10,606 nt of DNA, taken from positions 1 to 10,606 of the forward strand of contig JAQVPO010000018.1 of the NCBI GenBank assembly GCA_028702015.1, given 5' to 3'. A model generated the notes under the pieces. It was not told the DNA's origin. It ran no database searches and saw nothing but the letters and a program-made list of their open reading frames with translations. The first letter of the stretch is position 1; each line of letters begins with the position of its first letter. The position numbers and the translations under genes are program-made. Below, in pieces: positions 1-7,245 of the stretch. The DNA comes from Synergistaceae bacterium (lineage in GTDB: Bacteria; Synergistota; Synergistia; Synergistales; Synergistaceae).

Positions 1-17
1 CTTCGGCAAAAAACCAT

Positions 18-42
18 AAAAAAAGACGGACCGAAGTCCGTC
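18..42 (-). terminator. Rho-independent terminator of tRNA-Val
   Basis: Read on the minus strand, a perfect 7-bp stem GACGGAC/GTCCGTC (36-42 with 25-31) closes a TTCG tetraloop at 32-35. It is followed directly by seven T residues at 18-24. A C(UUCG)G loop with a U tract is a textbook intrinsic terminator. It lies 15 bases past the tRNA CCA end, so it ends that transcript. Confidence 0.92.
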
Positions 43-57
43 AGTGGTTTACGACTA

Positions 58-132
58 TGGTGGGCGATAGAAGAATTGAACTTCTGACCTCTTCCGTGTC
101 AAGGAAGCGTTCTACCTCTGAACTAACCGCCC
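58..132 (-). tRNA. tRNA-Val, anticodon GAC
   Basis: The minus strand folds as a complete 75-nt cloverleaf. The acceptor stem is GGGCGGT/ATCGCCC with discriminator A and an encoded CCA (58-60). The D arm is GTTC-AGAGGTA-GAAC. The anticodon arm is CTTCC-TTGACAC-GGAAG, giving anticodon GAC, which reads the valine codon GUC. The variable loop is AGGTC and the T arm is AGAAG-TTCAATT-CTTCT. All stems are canonical apart from a G-U pair in the acceptor. The gene has its own promoter at 144-172 and terminator at 18-42, so it is a single-gene transcription unit downstream of tusA. The GAC isoacceptor is less common than UAC but normal in bacteria. Confidence 0.96.
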
Positions 133-143
133 AACGAGATGAG

Positions 144-172
144 ATTTTACTAGGTAATACATGCTCTGTCAA
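144..172 (-). promoter_or_regulatory. Sigma70-type promoter of tRNA-Val
   Basis: On the minus strand a perfect -35 box TTGACA (167-172) is separated by exactly 17 bases from a -10 box TAAAAT (144-149). Transcription would start near 137, leaving about five bases of leader before the mature tRNA 5' end at 132. Near-consensus boxes with a short leader are typical of stable-RNA promoters. Confidence 0.85.
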
Positions 173-205
173 TAGTCAGTGATCGAAAAGATATTTTCTT
201 TCACT

Positions 206-233
206 ATTTTGATCATATTTATATGATCAAAAT
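206..233. repeat. Perfect 13-bp inverted repeat
   Basis: The arms ATTTTGATCATAT (206-218) and ATATGATCAAAAT (221-233) are exact reverse complements separated by TT. On both strands T residues precede and A residues follow the stem, the reverse of an intrinsic terminator. It therefore reads better as a protein-binding palindrome or an RNA-stabilising hairpin. It lies about 34 bp upstream of the tRNA-Val -35 box and downstream of tusA. It contains TTGAT/ATCAA halves, but these are 12 bases apart, so it is not an FNR/CRP-spaced site. Confidence 0.6.
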
Positions 234-245
234 AAGGGGAAAGAA

Positions 246-274
246 GGGCAGGCAGATTTTTACGTTCCCTGCCC
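246..274 (-). terminator. Possible terminator of the yedE-tusA operon
   Basis: On the minus strand GGGCAGG (268-274) pairs perfectly with CCTGCCC (246-252) around a 15-base loop. It is followed by a pyrimidine-rich but interrupted tract rather than a clean U run. It lies 41 bases after the tusA stop, the right place for an operon end. The large loop and broken U tract make this a weak call. The adjacent perfect palindrome at 206-233 could add to 3' end formation. Confidence 0.35.
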
Positions 275-315
275 ATTGATCGTCACTGTTCATGTATGGT
301 TTTATTCCATATATG

Positions 316-531
316 CTATTTTTCCAGGATAACCTTAAAGAAGCCGTCTGATTCTTCAAAAGATCCCTGCCAGCCCGCATTTCTTCCGAACCTGAGCACA
401 TTTTCTCTTGAGGTTACTGTGTCAACCAGAACTTCTACTTTCCCAGCATTAAGCTTATCAAGTACTTTTTTTGTTTCTACTATCGGCTGTGGGCATGAAA
501 GTCCGCGTGCATCAACTGTTTTTATTTCCAT
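316..531 (-). CDS. TusA/SirA-family sulfur (selenium) carrier, YedF N-terminal-like
   Basis: A 71-residue protein with the TusA/SirA fold signature. A short beta strand (VDARGLSCPQPI) carries the CPxP motif with the acceptor cysteine at residue 13, followed by the TKKVLDKL helix and a C-terminal GxFxVxLEK strand. TusA-family proteins carry a persulfide on this cysteine and pass sulfur between partners. Members next to YedE are linked to selenium metabolism, as in YedF and Campylobacter FdhU. Full YedF proteins are about 200 residues with a second domain; this one has only the N-terminal domain. It starts 13 bases after the yedE stop with AGGAGG nine bases before the ATG, so the two are co-transcribed and probably co-function in membrane uptake and hand-over of a sulfur or selenium species. 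The substrate is inferred. Confidence 0.9.
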   Translation of the reverse strand: MEIKTVDARGLSCPQPIVETKKVLDKLNAGKVEVLVDTVTSRENVLRFGRNAGWQGSFEESDGFFKVILEK

Positions 532-544
532 CTTTTCAGGCCTC

Positions 545-1627
545 CTAATCTACCCTGTTCATGAATAATGTACCTACAGCAAGACAGAAAATCAGTCCGG
601 CTATGGTTGCGGGGATACCAAATGCGCCGACTCCGGCACCAGAACTTGCAAGTCTGAAATTATGGGCAAAAGCAGCGCCTACGAGCATTCCCATAATAAA
701 CACGCCGGCGTCAGAGTCGCCTTCACCAGACATTATGAACATACGTCCGGGACATCCGCCGGCTAGTGTGAAGGCAAGTCCTGACAGTGCCATGCCAAGG
801 AAGTTCCACAGGTGCATGGTATGAGCAACAGGCTGTCCTTCAAATCCGGGCTTGAAAAGTCCGAGGGTGATGTTTGTAAGAAATGCCGCAACGATAAAAC
901 AGAATATTCCCTTGAAAAGGTAGGTGTCCTTAAGCATGATGAGATCTCTGATGGCACCGACAGTGCAGAAGCGGCTTCTTTGGGCAAGCCATCCTACAAG
1001 CAGTCCGGCTGCAAGGGATATCATCAAAGGTGCGTGCATTGCACCCGGCCCTTTTTGTGAGAAGAAGACAGGTCCGGCTCCCTCTGCTCCGAAAATCGGT
1101 TTTATAACAAGCAGTGCAAGAAGAGATACTGCCAGCAGCGGCATGAACAATCCAGCCGCTTTAGGATTCTGACGCGCTGCCCCAAGACTGAATCCTTTGT
1201 AAAGAAAGACTATTCCTATAGCTATTCCTGCAACAAGCCCTGCTATTCCAGCAAAGGCATTATAGTCGCCTCCGGCAAGTCTCAGGTATGCACGCCATGG
1301 ACATCCCAGGAAGACCAGCGCACCTACCATGGCAAAGAATCCCAGGCCAAAACGTATCATTGGAGAAGATCCGCCCCTTGGCCTGTATTCGCGGTACAAA
1401 AGTGCAGATACGAATGATCCAAGTATGAAGCCTGCAAGCTCAGGACGCAGGTACTGAACGACACCTGCATGGTGAAGCCCCAAAGCACCTGCTACATCAC
1501 GGGTAAAGCAGGCTACACAGACTCCCATGTTTCCAGGGTTACCAAATTTTACAAGCAAAGCTGCAACGATACCAATTATAGTCCCTGCAAGAGCAGGTCC
1601 ATTCTTTGACATTAATAGACGATTCAT
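545..1627 (-). CDS. yedE: YedE/FdhT-type YeeE-family selenium/sulfur membrane transporter
   Basis: A 360-residue, strongly hydrophobic protein of the YeeE/YedE family, whose characterised members move thiosulfate across the inner membrane by relay through conserved cysteines. Two family repeats are visible. The first has NMGVCVACFTRD (C37, C40) and GCPWR (C109). The second has SRFCTVGAIRD (C221) and GGCPGR (C292). The N-terminal NMGxCxACFxRDxAGALGLH block is typical of the selenium-metabolism branch (YedE/FdhT), which in Campylobacter supports selenoenzyme formate dehydrogenase. The start is fixed by AAGGAGGT six bases before the ATG. It is followed by the TusA-like gene and preceded by a SECIS-bearing leader (1695-1829), which independently points to selenium. 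Assignment to the selenium subfamily is strong; the transported species is not known from sequence. Confidence 0.9.
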   Translation of the reverse strand: MNRLLMSKNGPALAGTIIGIVAALLVKFGNPGNMGVCVACFTRDVAGALGLHHAGVVQYLRPELAGFILGSFVSALLYREYRPRGGSSPMIRFGLGFFAMVGALVFLGCPWRAYLRLAGGDYNAFAGIAGLVAGIAIGIVFLYKGFSLGAARQNPKAAGLFMPLLAVSLLALLVIKPIFGAEGAGPVFFSQKGPGAMHAPLMISLAAGLLVGWLAQRSRFCTVGAIRDLIMLKDTYLFKGIFCFIVAAFLTNITLGLFKPGFEGQPVAHTMHLWNFLGMALSGLAFTLAGGCPGRMFIMSGEGDSDAGVFIMGMLVGAAFAHNFRLASSGAGVGAFGIPATIAGLIFCLAVGTLFMNRVD

Positions 1628-1694
1628 AATTGACCTCCTTAATTTTTAAACAACGGGGGTATTGCTGAAACTATGGATTATATCGCTGTAGTCT

Positions 1695-1829
1695 CTAATA
1701 GGAAGGTCGCAGAAGGGAATCAGAGTGAAAAGGATAGAAATGATATCCCTCTGTTGTTTTTTCTATTGGAAAAAGGCAGCGAAAGCGGAAGGTCCAGACC
1801 ATGGACCCGCAGCAGCTAAATCACGCCAT
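1695..1829 (-). CDS. Candidate 44-aa selenoprotein or Sec-dependent leader (UGA = Sec at codon 3)
   Basis: AAGGAGG lies seven bases before ATG-GCG-TGA, an ideal ribosome site leading to an immediate UGA. The hairpin at 1785-1810 matches a bacterial SECIS element at the correct distance, so the UGA (1821-1823) is likely read as selenocysteine. With readthrough the frame is open to TAG at 1695-1697, giving 44 residues that begin M-A-U-F-S-C-C-G. U3-F-S-C6 forms a UxxC redox-like motif, with C7 and C18 also present. I do not recognise the rest, which is basic and aromatic with no obvious membrane span. It sits 67 bases upstream of yedE. It may be a real small selenoprotein, or its decoding may act only as a selenium sensor for the operon. 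An ATG five bases upstream (1832-1834) opens a 23-codon overlapping frame, but its Shine-Dalgarno spacing of about two bases is too short. Confidence 0.5.
1785..1810 (-). promoter_or_regulatory. Bacterial SECIS element
   Basis: The minus-strand RNA GGUCCAUGGUCUGGACC (1807-1791) forms a 5-bp stem GGUCC/GGACC, extendable by one A-U pair, with GGUCU in the apical loop. The E. coli fdhF SECIS upper stem-loop is GGUUGCAGGUCUGCACC: also 17 nt, with GGUCU at the same position and 12 of 17 bases identical. The G and U of that loop contact SelB. A lower stem GCG/CGC (1808-1810 with 1785-1787) extends it across a three-base bulge. The UGA lies 20 bases before GGUCU (18 in fdhF), inside the known functional range. 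The E. coli sequence is recalled from established knowledge; the folding was done by eye. Confidence 0.65.
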
Positions 1830-1891
1830 CGCATTACCTCCTTCCTTATATTAGAAAAGTATTCTGTGTCAATTGCGTACGGCTGGAAAGT

Positions 1892-1897
1892 ATTATA
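1892..1897 (-). promoter_or_regulatory. Possible -10 box of the selenium leader/yedE operon
   Basis: A perfect TATAAT on the minus strand would start transcription near 1885, leaving about 55 bases of leader before the selenoprotein ATG. No good -35 is present 16-18 bases upstream, which suggests an activator or a false positive. Three copies of ATACTTT (1902-1908, 1887-1893, 1856-1862) flank it. A second pair, TTGACA (1867-1872) with TATAAG (1845-1850) at 16-bp spacing, would start inside the Shine-Dalgarno and so is less likely. Confidence 0.35.
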
Positions 1898-2110
1898 TAA
1901 CAAAGTATATTGATTTCGTAGGGTATTTTGTTTTTCTGCCGATTCATTATGCAGGGAGATATAGGTTAGTAAAATGATAAGGGTATGCTGATTCAATATA
2001 TTTATTATTACGTTTAATGAAATGTCTCTGTTTAACTTTGCTTTTTTGGCATAGCTGGGAGGAAGTTGAGCAAGCATAAAAAATACAGAAAATAAGCAGC
2101 ATTATAAGTT

Positions 2111-2157
2111 AAAAATAGCCGATGCGGCATTGCCTGAAAAAGAAGCTGTGCCGCATC
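2111..2157 (-). terminator. Terminator of the guaB transcript
   Basis: On the minus strand GATGCGGCA (2149-2157) pairs perfectly over 9 bp with TGCCGCATC (2121-2129), enclosing a 19-base loop. It is followed within five bases by TTTTT (2111-2115). It lies 61 bases past the guaB stop and separates the housekeeping run from the yedE operon. The loop is larger than usual, so efficiency is uncertain. Confidence 0.75.
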
Positions 2158-2217
2158 AGTTAATATTTAATAATTGATCCTTAAGATCAGGATCTGTTTA
2201 TTTAGCTGCGAAAGACC

Positions 2218-3723
<1,506 letters not shown>

Positions 3724-3772
3724 TTATATATATTCAGGCTGAGTTAAGATCCTGTCCTTTAGAGAAACAGCC

Positions 3773-4936
3773 TTAATTCCAATCGTACTTCGAGAGCGTA
3801 GCAACACCATGGCAGATCATGCATTCACTGCGCCCGACAGAACCGCAGTTTTCACCCGACTTAACTTTTATGTTAAAGTTTATTTCGTTCTGATTTTCAG
3901 CAATAATAGATGTTACATTTGATATAAATACAGGTACCATGTGTCCCAGTTTTGGCGCCTGTGCCTGCAGGGTAACATCGACCCAGTCAATATTCCACCC
4001 GTCAGACCGGACTTTGCAGATTACAGTTTTAAGCAGTTCACTGCTGTCCGCATTCTTCCATTTGGGGTCTGATGCCGGAAAGATAGTTCCGATATCAGGC
4101 TGGCCTGCCGCTCCTAGTATTGCATCCATTACTGTATGAAGTATTATATCTGCATCGGAATGTCCGAGAAGCCCAAACTCGGAATTTTCTATTTCAACTC
4201 CGGCAAGAATCAGCTTCCTGCCTTTCACAAGCTGATGTATATCAAACCCATGCCCGGTTCTTTGGATCTTATTCCCTCCAGTAATTAAAGAAGCCACATC
4301 CCAGTCAAATTTGGTAGTAATTTTAAAGTTCGTTTCAAGCCCCTTAGCGCATAAAATATTTCTCTCGGAAGCTGTCCATGCAGCAGCTTCATCTGTTCCT
4401 TCAAAACCAAATGAATTAATGGCATTGATCAGCGAGGCTTTTTCAAAAGCCTGCGGAGTCTGAGCCCTAAAATACTCTTTTCTGTCGGCGGAGATCATCC
4501 TTCCGGCTGTCACTTTTTTCAGCGAATCGGTGGATTCGATCAGAGGAATGGAAGCTCCGCAGACCGAAGCATTTTTTATCAGATCAAGACAAAATTCTTT
4601 GGTTATAAAAGGGCGGGCCGCATCGTGCACAAGCACGTGAGACCCGCATGAATTCTTTAACCCGTTCATTACCGACTGCGATCTTGTAACCCCGGCGTCT
4701 ATGATGTGTGTAGGGATTTTAAAATCACAGTACTTCTCCACTTCTGCTATGTGATCCTCCGGAACGACAATGACAAGCTCTTCAATTACTCCGTCCTTCC
4801 AGAGCTCTTCTGCTGTCTGTGCAGACCATTTCCATACCGGGCGGCCATTAAGCAACCTGAACTGCTTCGGAATTCCTCCAAGGCGAGTGCCTGTTCCCCC
4901 TGCTGCTATGATGAAGGACCAGGTCTCTCTTTTCAT
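3773..4936 (-). CDS. ispDF: Bifunctional IspD/IspF (MEP pathway)
   Basis: A fusion of two enzymes of the non-mevalonate isoprenoid pathway: MEP cytidylyltransferase (IspD) and MEcPP synthase (IspF). The IspD part, about residues 1-220, has the nucleotide loop AAGGTGTRLGG (11-21), VHDAARPF (103-110) and RAQTPQAF (157-164). The IspF part begins at TGHGFDIH (227-234), with metal ligands D232, H234 and H267 of GHSDADIILH. Near its C terminus the usual TTTE motif reads KSGE, although the following glycine and GR are kept. I place the start at the ATG at 4936, one base after the preceding gene's stop (TAATATG), which suggests translational coupling. A TTG at 4957 in the same frame would add seven residues and has a modest AGGA site. 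Fusion and function are clear; the start is less so. Confidence 0.95.
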   Translation of the reverse strand: MKRETWSFIIAAGGTGTRLGGIPKQFRLLNGRPVWKWSAQTAEELWKDGVIEELVIVVPEDHIAEVEKYCDFKIPTHIIDAGVTRSQSVMNGLKNSCGSHVLVHDAARPFITKEFCLDLIKNASVCGASIPLIESTDSLKKVTAGRMISADRKEYFRAQTPQAFEKASLINAINSFGFEGTDEAAAWTASERNILCAKGLETNFKITTKFDWDVASLITGGNKIQRTGHGFDIHQLVKGRKLILAGVEIENSEFGLLGHSDADIILHTVMDAILGAAGQPDIGTIFPASDPKWKNADSSELLKTVICKVRSDGWNIDWVDVTLQAQAPKLGHMVPVFISNVTSIIAENQNEINFNIKVKSGENCGSVGRSECMICHGVATLSKYDWN

Positions 4937-4937
4937 A

Positions 4938-6101
4938 TTAAGGGTGTATTCTTCCAAAAACCATTCTTCCTGCCGACGTCTGGAGCATAGAAGTCACCGT
5001 AACATTGACTCTTTCTCCAATGCGCTTATAACCGTCTTCGACAACAAGCATGGTTCCGTCATCAAGATAGCCAACGCCCTGATGTGGTTCTTTCCCGATT
5101 CGTATTATATCAATTTCCACATTCTCTCCCGGCAGGAGCATCGGTTTTAATGAATTAGCCAGGTCGTTTACGTTAAGTACAGAGACTCCCTCGATCTGTG
5201 CGATCTGGTTGAGGTTGTAATCCGTAGTGATAACTTTGCCGTTTAACTGACGCGCAAGTACGACTAAAGCTTCATCTACCTTTTCTCTTTCAAGATCCTT
5301 AAGCGTGGTTTCGGGAATTTCAATGTTAAGAGTTTTGATCTTCTGAAGTTCTGTTACAACTGTAAGACCGCGTCTGCCACGGGTCCTTCTGAGAGGATCT
5401 GTTGAGTCAGCAACTCCTTGGAGTTCACTGAGGATAAACCTGGGAAGCACTATTGTTCCTTCAATGAATCCGCTCTGCGCCACATCCAGTATCCTGCCGT
5501 CGATTATAGCACTTGTATCAAGTACCTTCGGTATAGAGTAAAAGAATTCAGATGCGACATCAATATCTGCATCTTTTTCTTCAGCGCCGTTTTCTGTTTT
5601 CTTTTTTCGCTTGGGCAGCCTCAGTTTGATATCACTGATATTGGTTATTACGCCCCATATGTCATCTTTCCTTTTCGCGAAAAAACGCAGACCAAGATAA
5701 CCAAGCGCGACGTTGAGCAGCACTGCGATATATACCCCAATACCTCCAGGAATCCTTGACATCGGCATGGCGATGAGGTTGGCGAGCAGCAGACCAAGGA
5801 TAAGGCCCAGCAAACTCACTGTAAGTTCCGGTACACTCGTATTCTGGAGTTTAGATTCTGTGAACTGTGCAAATTTACTTACACTTAGCCAGAACAAGGG
5901 GGCGATGATAAAGCCGAAGCATGCAGAAACAATAACAATAAATACTGTTGTTGCTATTGGGTGAAGCAGTGTAGCTGAAGGCCACCAGTTCTGCTCAAGG
6001 GCTATCTTCGATATCTGATAGCCGGCAGCAGCACAAATGAACACCATCACTGCTTTGACCAATCTTTTCATGATTGCGGAAAGACCGGATCCAGATGACA
6101 T
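4938..6101 (-). CDS. YacL-type membrane protein with PIN and TRAM domains
   Basis: A 387-residue membrane-anchored PIN-TRAM protein of the YacL family, widespread in Firmicutes and related anaerobes. Four N-terminal membrane segments lie near residues 13-33, 48-74, 94-114 and 120-140, followed by a lysine-rich linker (160-170). The PIN nuclease-like domain starts at VLDTSAIIDGR with D195, then SELQ, VDEALVVLA (D276) and VITTDYNLN (D294): the acidic residues expected for metal-dependent RNase activity are present. A TRAM RNA-binding domain fills about 320-385. RNA cleavage at the membrane is an inference. Start choice: the ATG at 6101 has AAAGGAG eight bases upstream, whereas the in-frame ATG at 6119 has no properly spaced site. 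It abuts ispDF and follows recR by 77 bases. Confidence 0.93.
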   Translation of the reverse strand: MSSGSGLSAIMKRLVKAVMVFICAAAGYQISKIALEQNWWPSATLLHPIATTVFIVIVSACFGFIIAPLFWLSVSKFAQFTESKLQNTSVPELTVSLLGLILGLLLANLIAMPMSRIPGGIGVYIAVLLNVALGYLGLRFFAKRKDDIWGVITNISDIKLRLPKRKKKTENGAEEKDADIDVASEFFYSIPKVLDTSAIIDGRILDVAQSGFIEGTIVLPRFILSELQGVADSTDPLRRTRGRRGLTVVTELQKIKTLNIEIPETTLKDLEREKVDEALVVLARQLNGKVITTDYNLNQIAQIEGVSVLNVNDLANSLKPMLLPGENVEIDIIRIGKEPHQGVGYLDDGTMLVVEDGYKRIGERVNVTVTSMLQTSAGRMVFGRIHP

Positions 6102-6178
6102 CTTGTTATCTCCTTTCATAATATTCTTATGATTCTCCTGGAACTCTCTGTTGGAACTGTTATCTGCAGATTTTATTT

Positions 6179-6787
6179 TTATTGCATCTCCTTTCTTGAC
6201 TCCATTGCCATGTGCAGCGTTACCCTGTCAGCATAGCCGATACTGCCGCCTACAGGCAGACCGTATGAGAGTCTTGATATTTTAACAGGTATAGACTTAA
6301 GCGCTTCCTGGATTGCAAAAGCTGTGAGATCACCTTCAATTCTTGGAGCTGTCGCAAGGATAATTTCTTCTATCTTAAGATCCACGACCCTTTCCTTCAG
6401 CTTTTCGATGCTCTCTTCAGGTATATCCTGTTCATCCAGAGGCGAGACCTGACCTCCAAGAACGTGATAGAGGCCATTGAATATACCTGCCTGCTCTATT
6501 GAGATACAGTCCTCATCGCTTTCCACAACACACATTATTTTACGGTTCCTCATTTTATCCCTGCAGATGGAACATGGTTCAATATCAGTAATATTGCCGC
6601 ACTCACTGCAGTGGTGTGTATCGTCTTTTACCTGTTTTACTGTTCTAATAAACTCAGCCACCCATTCAGGATCCTGTTTAAGAAGAAAAAAAACCATACG
6701 CCGGGCAGTTTTTTCTCCTACGCCTGGTAATCTGCTCCAAAGTTTTATGAGTTTATATACTGATGTAGGCAGAGAAGCGGATGACAT
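6179..6787 (-). CDS. recR: Recombination mediator RecR
   Basis: RecR clamps on DNA and, with RecO and RecF, loads RecA at gaps. The 202 residues match the family. The N-terminal helix-hairpin-helix is LSRLPGVGEKTARR-like (17-30), with a C4 zinc site at C60, C63, C72 and C75. A Toprim domain covers about 82-175 with E89 of VVES and the ATAPRIEGDLTA segment. The C-terminal GLPVGGSIGYADRVTL is the family block usually written GLPVGGDLEYADEVTL. The gene starts seven bases after the ybaB stop, a universally common pairing. No strong Shine-Dalgarno is visible, so translation probably depends on coupling to ybaB. In many bacteria dnaX precedes ybaB-recR, but here it is absent. Confidence 0.97.
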   Translation of the reverse strand: MSSASLPTSVYKLIKLWSRLPGVGEKTARRMVFFLLKQDPEWVAEFIRTVKQVKDDTHHCSECGNITDIEPCSICRDKMRNRKIMCVVESDEDCISIEQAGIFNGLYHVLGGQVSPLDEQDIPEESIEKLKERVVDLKIEEIILATAPRIEGDLTAFAIQEALKSIPVKISRLSYGLPVGGSIGYADRVTLHMAMESRKEMQ

Positions 6788-6794
6788 TATCCAG

Positions 6795-7106
6795 TTACAT
6801 CAGGCCGGGAAATCCGCCCATTCCCCCGGTAATCGAATTCATCTTGCTGTTTGATATTTCTTTGCTCTGTTTCAGCGCTTCTTTTATAGCAGATATGATC
6901 AGATCTTCCAGCATTTCAACATCCTGAGGGTCAACAACTTCTGGGGATATGGAGACAGAGAGGACTTCCCCGTGTCCGTTTACCTTAGCCTTGACCATGC
7001 CGCCTCCCGATGCTCCCTCGACAACCGTCTGAGCCAGCTGCTCCTGAGCCAACGTCATTTCAGCCTGCATACGCTGTGCCTGTTTCAAGAGTTTGTCCAT
7101 TTTCAT
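6795..7106 (-). CDS. ybaB: YbaB/EbfC nucleoid-associated protein
   Basis: A 103-residue DNA-binding protein of the YbaB/EbfC family, which forms a tweezer-like dimer and coats DNA. The N-terminal helix (LLKQAQRMQAEMTLAQEQL) leads to the family signature of a GGGMVKAKVNGHGEVLSVSISPEVVDP sheet. A helix (DVEMLEDLIISAIKEALKQ) and the common glycine/methionine-rich tail GGMGGFPGLM follow. AAGGGAAG lies about nine bases before the ATG; the ATG two codons in is a possible alternative. It is the first gene after a 139-base gap with a candidate promoter and is paired with recR, implying a DNA repair or chromosome role. Confidence 0.96.
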   Translation of the reverse strand: MKMDKLLKQAQRMQAEMTLAQEQLAQTVVEGASGGGMVKAKVNGHGEVLSVSISPEVVDPQDVEMLEDLIISAIKEALKQSKEISNSKMNSITGGMGGFPGLM

Positions 7107-7170
7107 AAAAAAATCTTCCCTTCAATAAAGACGTTATTTGTTTATTAAACGTAAAGTATACAACGATATT

Positions 7171-7201
7171 TTTATAAGCGCCAGATAAAAATACGCAACA
7201 A
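7171..7201 (-). promoter_or_regulatory. Possible promoter upstream of ybaB-recR
   Basis: In the 139-base gap between the glycosyltransferase gene and ybaB, the minus strand has TTGTTG (7196-7201) and an AT-rich stretch offering TTATAA (18-base spacer) or TATAAA (19-base spacer, 7171-7176). A further TATACT lies at 7155-7160 without a recognisable -35. The gap is AT-rich, so chance matches are likely; only its position before a conserved gene pair supports it. Confidence 0.3.
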
Positions 7202-7245
7202 AACATTGAATTACTAGCGATTGGCTCAGCCCATTTTGGGGAACT

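Larger units (their letters stand above)
1830..2217. other. 388-bp intergenic region between guaB and the selenium leader
   Basis: This AT-rich stretch holds the guaB terminator (2111-2157), the candidate promoter near 1892-1897, three ATACTTT repeats and the Shine-Dalgarno of the Sec frame (1835-1842). The longest open frame, 1763-2077 on the minus strand, lacks a ribosome site and a recognisable protein, and its tail overlaps the SECIS, so I do not call it. I see no tRNA, insertion sequence or known riboswitch in it. Confidence 0.6.

Noticed and set aside
206..233. FNR/CRP site in the palindrome
   Set aside because: The TTGAT and ATCAA halves are 12 bases apart instead of four.
1763..1834. 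23-residue frame from the ATG at 1832-1834, overlapping the Sec frame
   Set aside because: The AGGAGG is only about two bases from this ATG, too close for normal initiation, while it is ideally placed for the ATG at 1827-1829. It could still be a minor product.
1845..1872. TTGACA-16-TATAAG promoter just before the Sec frame
   Set aside because: A start from this promoter would fall at about 1838, inside the Shine-Dalgarno, leaving the frame without its ribosome site; the TATAAT at 1892-1897 fits better.
1763..2077. 104-codon minus-strand open frame between guaB and yedE
   Set aside because: It has no ribosome site at its ATG, its composition looks like translated intergenic DNA, it resembles no family, and its 3' end overlaps the Shine-Dalgarno and SECIS of the better-supported Sec frame.
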